Source: Glycomyces sp040645615 (lineage in GTDB: Bacteria; Actinomycetota; Actinomycetes; Mycobacteriales; Micromonosporaceae). From it: a stretch of 64,000 nucleotides of DNA. Both the position numbers and the translations under genes were made by a program. The stretch lies in assembly GCF_040645615.1 (NCBI RefSeq), contig NZ_JBEYYO010000001.1, forward strand, positions 310,001 to 374,000, read 5' to 3'. This document shows positions 60,118-64,000 of the stretch, in pieces. The notes under the pieces were generated by a model, which had not been told where the DNA came from, did not search any database, and saw nothing but the letters and a program-made list of their open reading frames with translations. Each line of letters opens with the position of its first letter. Position 1 is the stretch's first letter.

Positions 60118-60940
60118 GACGAACTTGCCGGAGGTCTTCGACCACCAAGGCGCGCACCTGCGCTACCGCGATCGACCCGGCCCTGCGGCCCCGGTGGTCC
60201 TGACCCACGGCGCGGGCATGGACCACGCCATGTTCGAACCGCAGGCCCAGGCACTGCACGAGGCGGGCCACCGGGTCGTCACGTGGGACCTGCCCGCCCA
60301 CGGCGCCTCCACTCTCGCGCCGGGCTCGCGCTTCGACGCCGCCACGGCCCTCGACCACTTCGCCGCGCTCCTGGACCATCTCGGCCTCGACCGGCCGATT
60401 CTCATCGGCCATTCCCTGGGCGGCAACCTGTCGCAGGCGCTGGTGCGCCGCCTGCCCGGTCGCGCCCGTGGACTGATCGTGGTGGACTCGGCCTGGAACG
60501 CCGGGCCGCTCACCCGTTTCGAGCGGGCCATGCTGAGGCTCGCCGCCCCGTCGCTCGCCGCGATCCCGGCGGGCCGTCTGCCCGGCGTCATGGCGAAGGC
60601 CTCGGCCGTGACCCCTGAGGGCGCCGCCGCCGCCGAAGCGGCCTTCGCGCGGATGCCGAAACCGGTCTTCCTCGACGTCTGGCGCGCGACCGTCTCGCTG
60701 GTCGACCCCGATCCGGGCTACCGCACCCCGATCCCGTTGGGGCTCATCCGCGGCGACGCCGACCGCACCGGGAACATCGCCGCGGCCATGCCCCGCTGGG
60801 CCCGCGCCGAAGGGGTGGACGAGCACGTGATCCCCGCGGCGGGCCATATAGTCACCCTCGACAACCCAGAGGCGACCACGCGCGCAATCGCTGATCTCAT
60901 CGCGTCGTGGCCCGATCCGGAAGCGGGGCAACCAGAATGA
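60116..60940 (+). CDS. Alpha/beta-hydrolase
   Basis: A 274-residue hydrolase. The oxyanion region is LTHGAGMDHAMF, the nucleophile elbow GHSLGG carries the catalytic Ser (about residue 102), the acid is in LIRGDADRTGN and the His in AAGHIVTLDNPE. The substrate is unknown. The start is the ATG at 60116 immediately after the promoter, with no ribosome binding site, as expected for a leaderless message. Overlaps the regulator gene by ATGA. Confidence 0.9.
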   Translation: MTNLPEVFDHQGAHLRYRDRPGPAAPVVLTHGAGMDHAMFEPQAQALHEAGHRVVTWDLPAHGASTLAPGSRFDAATALDHFAALLDHLGLDRPILIGHSLGGNLSQALVRRLPGRARGLIVVDSAWNAGPLTRFERAMLRLAAPSLAAIPAGRLPGVMAKASAVTPEGAAAAEAAFARMPKPVFLDVWRATVSLVDPDPGYRTPIPLGLIRGDADRTGNIAAAMPRWARAEGVDEHVIPAAGHIVTLDNPEATTRAIADLIASWPDPEAGQPE

Positions 60941-61383
60941 ACGAGGACCGCGCGGCGTTCACGGCCACGATGGCCGACATCCTGGCCTCCTGGAACCTGC
61001 CGCGCGCGACCGGCCGCGTCTACGGGCACCTCCTGCTCGCGTCCGGCCCGGTCTCGCACGACGAGATCCGCGACGCGCTCGAACTCAGCAAGGGCGCGGT
61101 GAGCACGGCCGTGCGCGAACTCGTGTCGTGGGGCCTGGCCCGGACGCTGCCGCAGCCGGGCAGCCGCAGGCTCCTCGTCGAGGCCGTGGGTGGGTTCGAG
61201 CAGCTGCTCGCCGCGAGCCACGAGCGCACCCGCGCGTTCGTGCGGGTGCTGCGCGGCGGGGTCGACCTCACCGAGACCGACCGCTCCCGGGCCCGCCTCG
61301 GCGAGATCGCCGACTTCTTCGAGGCCTACGTCCAGGCCGGAGACGCGATGCTCAAGCGCGCACCGGACCGACCTCAGACGTAG
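60937..61383 (+). CDS. MarR/GbsR-type transcriptional regulator
   Basis: A 148-residue winged-helix protein: NLPRATGRVYGHLLLASGPVSHDEIRDALELSKGAVSTAVRELVSWGLARTLPQPGSRR, then a C-terminal helix. The GbsR-like subgroup fits best. It is co-transcribed with the hydrolase and probably controls it through the palindrome at the promoter. The last 10 bases overlap the convergent gene. Confidence 0.87.
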   Translation: MNEDRAAFTATMADILASWNLPRATGRVYGHLLLASGPVSHDEIRDALELSKGAVSTAVRELVSWGLARTLPQPGSRRLLVEAVGGFEQLLAASHERTRAFVRVLRGGVDLTETDRSRARLGEIADFFEAYVQAGDAMLKRAPDRPQT

Positions 61384-62117
61384 CTTTCGAGGAGCGCCAC
61401 GGCTTGGGCGCTGATCTCGGTGAGCATCGCGTCGGCCGCGGCCACGTCGCTTTCGGCGACATTGATCGTGGTCTTGAGGTTGACTTCCAGCGAGCCCTGC
61501 ACGAAGTGGTAGATGATCTCGACGCGCTCGTCGTCGTTCTCGACCGCGCGGTACCCGGCCTCGCCCAAGTCGAGGTCGGTCACCTTGTAGCCGTCGTCGG
61601 CCTCGAGCTCGCCGCGGTCGTCTTCGTAGAGCTGCAAGGTGGCGGCGGGCTCGCGCCAGCCGGAGGAGGTCACGCGCAGCTCCTGTTGCGAGGACCCGTA
61701 GAAGCTGCACGTCAGCAGCGCGTATCCGTCGTCGTCGTTGGAGTACGTGTAGTTCTGGGCCGGGTCGTGCGGGTTGCCGAAGACGGTCTCGAACGAGGCG
61801 AGGTCGAAGGCCGCGCAGGTCTCGTCGTTGAACCCGGCCGATTCGCCGATCTCGCCCTGCGTCTCGGCGGCGGCCCCGCCGGTGGTCTCCTCCGGGCTCG
61901 GCTCCTCACTGGACGGTGCCTCGGAGGTCTGGTCGGCGCCGATCCCGGCGGGCGGCGATTCGTCGGAGCGGTTCTGCAACACGAGCACGATCGCGGTCGC
62001 GGCGGCTATCACCGCCACGGCGATCACGCCGATCGCGATGAGCCACATCCGATTCCGATTGCCGGTCTCGGGCGGGCCGAATTGCTGGGGACTGGTGGGC
62101 GGGCCGGGGTATGCCAT
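61374..62117 (-). CDS. Membrane-anchored exported protein, DUF3558-like in outline
   Basis: A 247-residue protein. A Pro-rich cytoplasmic N-terminus is followed by one transmembrane helix (about residues 24-46), a Ser/Glu/Pro-rich spacer and a globular extracellular domain with two cysteines (ETCAAFDL, LLTCSFYG). The layout resembles mycobacterial-type small exported proteins with unknown roles. No catalytic motif is seen. The ATG at 62117 begins the recognisable MAYPGPPTSPQQFGPP leader. Confidence 0.75.
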   Translation of the reverse strand: MAYPGPPTSPQQFGPPETGNRNRMWLIAIGVIAVAVIAAATAIVLVLQNRSDESPPAGIGADQTSEAPSSEEPSPEETTGGAAAETQGEIGESAGFNDETCAAFDLASFETVFGNPHDPAQNYTYSNDDDGYALLTCSFYGSSQQELRVTSSGWREPAATLQLYEDDRGELEADDGYKVTDLDLGEAGYRAVENDDERVEIIYHFVQGSLEVNLKTTINVAESDVAAADAMLTEISAQAVALLESYV

Positions 62118-62235
62118 GAGGGCGCTCCGTCGTAGTCGATCGGTTTCGATGAGTCTATTGGCCAAGCGCAAATGCGCGATCGCCCATGTGACGCCGGGTT
62201 CGACCGCCCGGTTCCAATGGCTCCGCAATGGAATG

Positions 62236-62262
62236 GGGCCCGGGCGCGATCGGCCCGGGCCC
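62236..62262 (-). terminator. Hairpin terminator of the MacB-like operon
   Basis: A 10-bp perfect stem GGGCCCGGGC/GCCCGGGCCC (62236-62245 with 62253-62262) and a 7-base loop, starting 7 bases after the ATPase stop codon. Confidence 0.75.
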
Positions 62263-62268
62263 AGTCGT

Positions 62269-62934
62269 CTAGGAAAGCTTGCCCTTTCGCAGATTGAGCA
62301 CTTCATCGGCCGCGTCCGCCACCTGCTTTGCATGCGTCACCACGATCACGCATTTGCCGTGATCGTGTGCGAGCGAACGGAACGTGCGCACGATGTCGTC
62401 GGCGGTCTCGCCGTCGAGGCTCCCGGTCGGCTCGTCGGCGAACAGCACGTCCACCTCGCACGCCAGCGCCCGCGCGATCGCGACGCGCTGCTGCTGGCCG
62501 CCCGAGAGCTGCGGCGGCCGCCTGCGCAGGTCCTCCGCGTCGAGCCCGAGCCCTTCGAGCAGCGCGATCGCGCGCCGCTTCTTGCGCCGCTCCCTCACCC
62601 CGGTGATCTCCATTGCGGCCGTGACGTTCTGGACCGCGTTGAGATAGTCGAGCAGGTTCAGCGACTGGAACACCGTGGCCGCGTACCTCCTGCGGTACCG
62701 GCCCAGCCCGATCTCGGCGATGTCACGGCCGCGGAACCGCACGGCCCCACCGGTCGGCGAGTCGAGCCCGCTCGCCAGCGACAGCAACGTGGTCTTCCCG
62801 CTCCCGGACCTCCCCGACACCGCGTAGAACACCCCGGCCTCGAAGGCGTAGTCGACGCCCCGCAGGATCGTCTTGGGGCGCTTGACGGTTCGGTACGCGT
62901 ACGTCAGCTTGCTCAGTTCGAGCACAGTGGACAT
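62269..62934 (-). CDS. MacB/LolD-type ABC transporter ATPase
   Basis: A 221-residue ATPase of the lipoprotein/antimicrobial-peptide exporter class. It has Walker A GRSGSGKTT (about residue 41), FQSLNLLDYLNAVQNV, signature LSGGQQQRVAIARAL, Walker B VLFADEPTGSLD and H-loop VTHA. It pairs with the FtsX-like permease 2 bases upstream. The function of this pair (peptide efflux or envelope stress) is not clear. Confidence 0.92.
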   Translation of the reverse strand: MSTVLELSKLTYAYRTVKRPKTILRGVDYAFEAGVFYAVSGRSGSGKTTLLSLASGLDSPTGGAVRFRGRDIAEIGLGRYRRRYAATVFQSLNLLDYLNAVQNVTAAMEITGVRERRKKRRAIALLEGLGLDAEDLRRRPPQLSGGQQQRVAIARALACEVDVLFADEPTGSLDGETADDIVRTFRSLAHDHGKCVIVVTHAKQVADAADEVLNLRKGKLS

Positions 62935-62936
62935 GC

Positions 62937-64000
62937 TCAGGCTCCCTTCGAGAGGATCTCGCGCGGCTTGAGCCGCATCAAAGCGATCGCGGGCACAGCG
63001 GTCGCGGCGGCCGTCAACCCCAGTCCGATGAGCCCGACGCGCGCGATCTGCGCGCCGCCGATCGACACGTCCAACTCGTCGATCGGGCCCTCATCCTCCC
63101 GGACCGCACCGCCGTTCACCGCTCCGTAGTCGGGGACCTCCTCGGCCGCGGCCTGCGCGGTCGCGACCTCACCGGCCAGCAGCGCATCGGCGGCCCACTG
63201 CGCGATCGGCTGCCCGACCGCCGACGCCAACCCGAGCCCGAGCACCGCGCACATCCCCACTTCGGCGAGCAACTGCCCCACGAGCCGCCCGCGCCGCTCG
63301 CCCATCGACAGCAGGACGCCCATCTCGCGCCTGCGCTCGCGCACCCACGAGACCACCAGCAGCGTCAAGATCACCGCCCCCGCGGCCGAGACCGTCCAGA
63401 CCGCGACCGACGCGAATCCGGCGGTGCTCGCGATCGGCCCGACCAGCCGCTGGTACTGCTTGTCGTTGACCTCGATCGGGAACAGCGCCGTGTCGACCCC
63501 GGCCGCCTCGGCCGCCGCCCGCAACGCGTCGAGGTCGTCCGGGTCGCTCAACGTGAACGTGGCCGACTGGATCTTCGACCCGTCCTCGCCCGGCACGACC
63601 CCTTCGAGCATCGACACCGACTCCACCGCCAGGAACAGGTTGTTCCCCGGCTCGTTCATCGGCGGCGTGTACCGCGCGGTCTCCGAGACCGCCTCGCTGC
63701 GGTAGATCCCGCCGACGGTGAGCTCGACCCGGGTCTTCTCGATCCCGATCGTGCCGGTCTCCAGCACGAACCTGTCGCCGACGCCCAGGCCGTTCGCCTC
63801 GGCGAACCGCTCCTCGATCAACGCCAGGTCCTCAGGCCCGCCGGGCACGATCGGCTCGCCCTCGACCAGCTGCGAGCGCCCGTCCCGGAACTCGCCCACG
63901 ATCCGCGAATCCCGCACGCCCGTGGCCGTGAGCAACCCCGCGAGGTACTCGTCCTGCCCCGGCGGCGGCTCCACCGCGTTGTACACCTCCGCGCCCTCGA
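62937..64000 (-). CDS. FtsX-like ABC permease, C-terminal part (cut by window edge)
   Basis: 354 codons are open to the end of the window. An extracellular MacB-PCD-like region (GVGDRFVLETGTIGIEKTRVELTVGGIYRS) is followed by the FtsX membrane core with WVRERRREMGVLLSMGERRGRLVGQLLAEV and a last helix pair ending LMRLKPREILSKGA. The N-terminal transmembrane helix lies beyond base 64000. Partner of the MacB-like ATPase. Confidence 0.88.
   Translation of the reverse strand, partial: EGAEVYNAVEPPPGQDEYLAGLLTATGVRDSRIVGEFRDGRSQLVEGEPIVPGGPEDLALIEERFAEANGLGVGDRFVLETGTIGIEKTRVELTVGGIYRSEAVSETARYTPPMNEPGNNLFLAVESVSMLEGVVPGEDGSKIQSATFTLSDPDDLDALRAAAEAAGVDTALFPIEVNDKQYQRLVGPIASTAGFASVAVWTVSAAGAVILTLLVVSWVRERRREMGVLLSMGERRGRLVGQLLAEVGMCAVLGLGLASAVGQPIAQWAADALLAGEVATAQAAAEEVPDYGAVNGGAVREDEGPIDELDVSIGGAQIARVGLIGLGLTAAATAVPAIALMRLKPREILSKGA

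Overview
The window is 64 kb of a high-GC (about 70%) actinobacterial chromosome with densely packed genes and many 4-bp ATGA stop/start overlaps. The actinobacterial assignment rests on several features. There are actinobacterial-type SOS boxes (TCGAAC-N4-GTTCGA-like) in front of an imuA-imuB-dnaE2 mutasome, and a nitrate reductase fused to a flavoprotein. There is also an 'anchored repeat' metal ABC transporter operon with an LPXTG-type protein, and DUF664/DinB, GAP-family and DUF1345 proteins. The genus cannot be fixed from the sequence alone.

Layout. 1-2.0 kb: end of a large catalase, a cold-shock protein, a CPBP protease. 2.2-7.0 kb: an Azt-type zinc importer (aztB, aztC and two aztD-like lipoproteins on the minus strand, aztA divergent). 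7.0-10.8 kb: a decayed region holding a chimera of a broken ABC ATPase and a 4-hydroxybenzoate hydroxylase fragment, then a membrane-bound NACHT NTPase gene that may be frameshifted. 11.8-20.6 kb: an eight-gene operon for a second zinc/manganese-type ABC importer with surface-anchored repeat proteins. 20.7-29.7 kb: nitrate reductase, small enzymes, an M23 peptidase, membrane proteins and an NmrA/DUF2867 protein. 29.8-33.9 kb: a FecCD-type chelate importer with an EntS-like exporter. 33.8-40.4 kb: a YdeP-type molybdopterin oxidoreductase, a Clp ATPase, a DUF1345 protein and a DyP peroxidase. 40.4-45.8 kb: the mutasome. 46-51 kb: kinase, sulfotransferase, phosphotransferase, quinone-type reductase, LysR regulator and DHFR-like protein. 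51.3-60.1 kb: a seven-gene polyol/sugar operon with a divergent DeoR regulator. 60.1-64 kb: hydrolase plus MarR regulator, an anchored secreted protein, and a MacB-like ATPase with an FtsX-like permease cut by the window edge.

The most striking theme is metal acquisition. Three unlinked transporter loci (about 6.3, 11.8 and 29.7 kb) each carry upstream a near-identical AT-rich palindrome of the form AAtGAnAAnnnTTnTCATT, which looks like a Zur box. At the azt locus the box lies inside the -35/-10 spacer of a predicted leaderless promoter. This suggests one zinc regulon with a metallochaperone-assisted importer, a wall-anchored capture system and a putative chelate (zincophore-like) import/export system. 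In the anchored-repeat substrate-binding protein the inserted repeat is circularly permuted.

Other notable structures are a 101-bp tandem duplication at the imuA/imuB junction that creates a coupled 34-codon ORF, a MITE-like element near 48.5 kb, a predicted CTG start, and 22-bp-spaced direct repeats in front of the sugar operon regulator.
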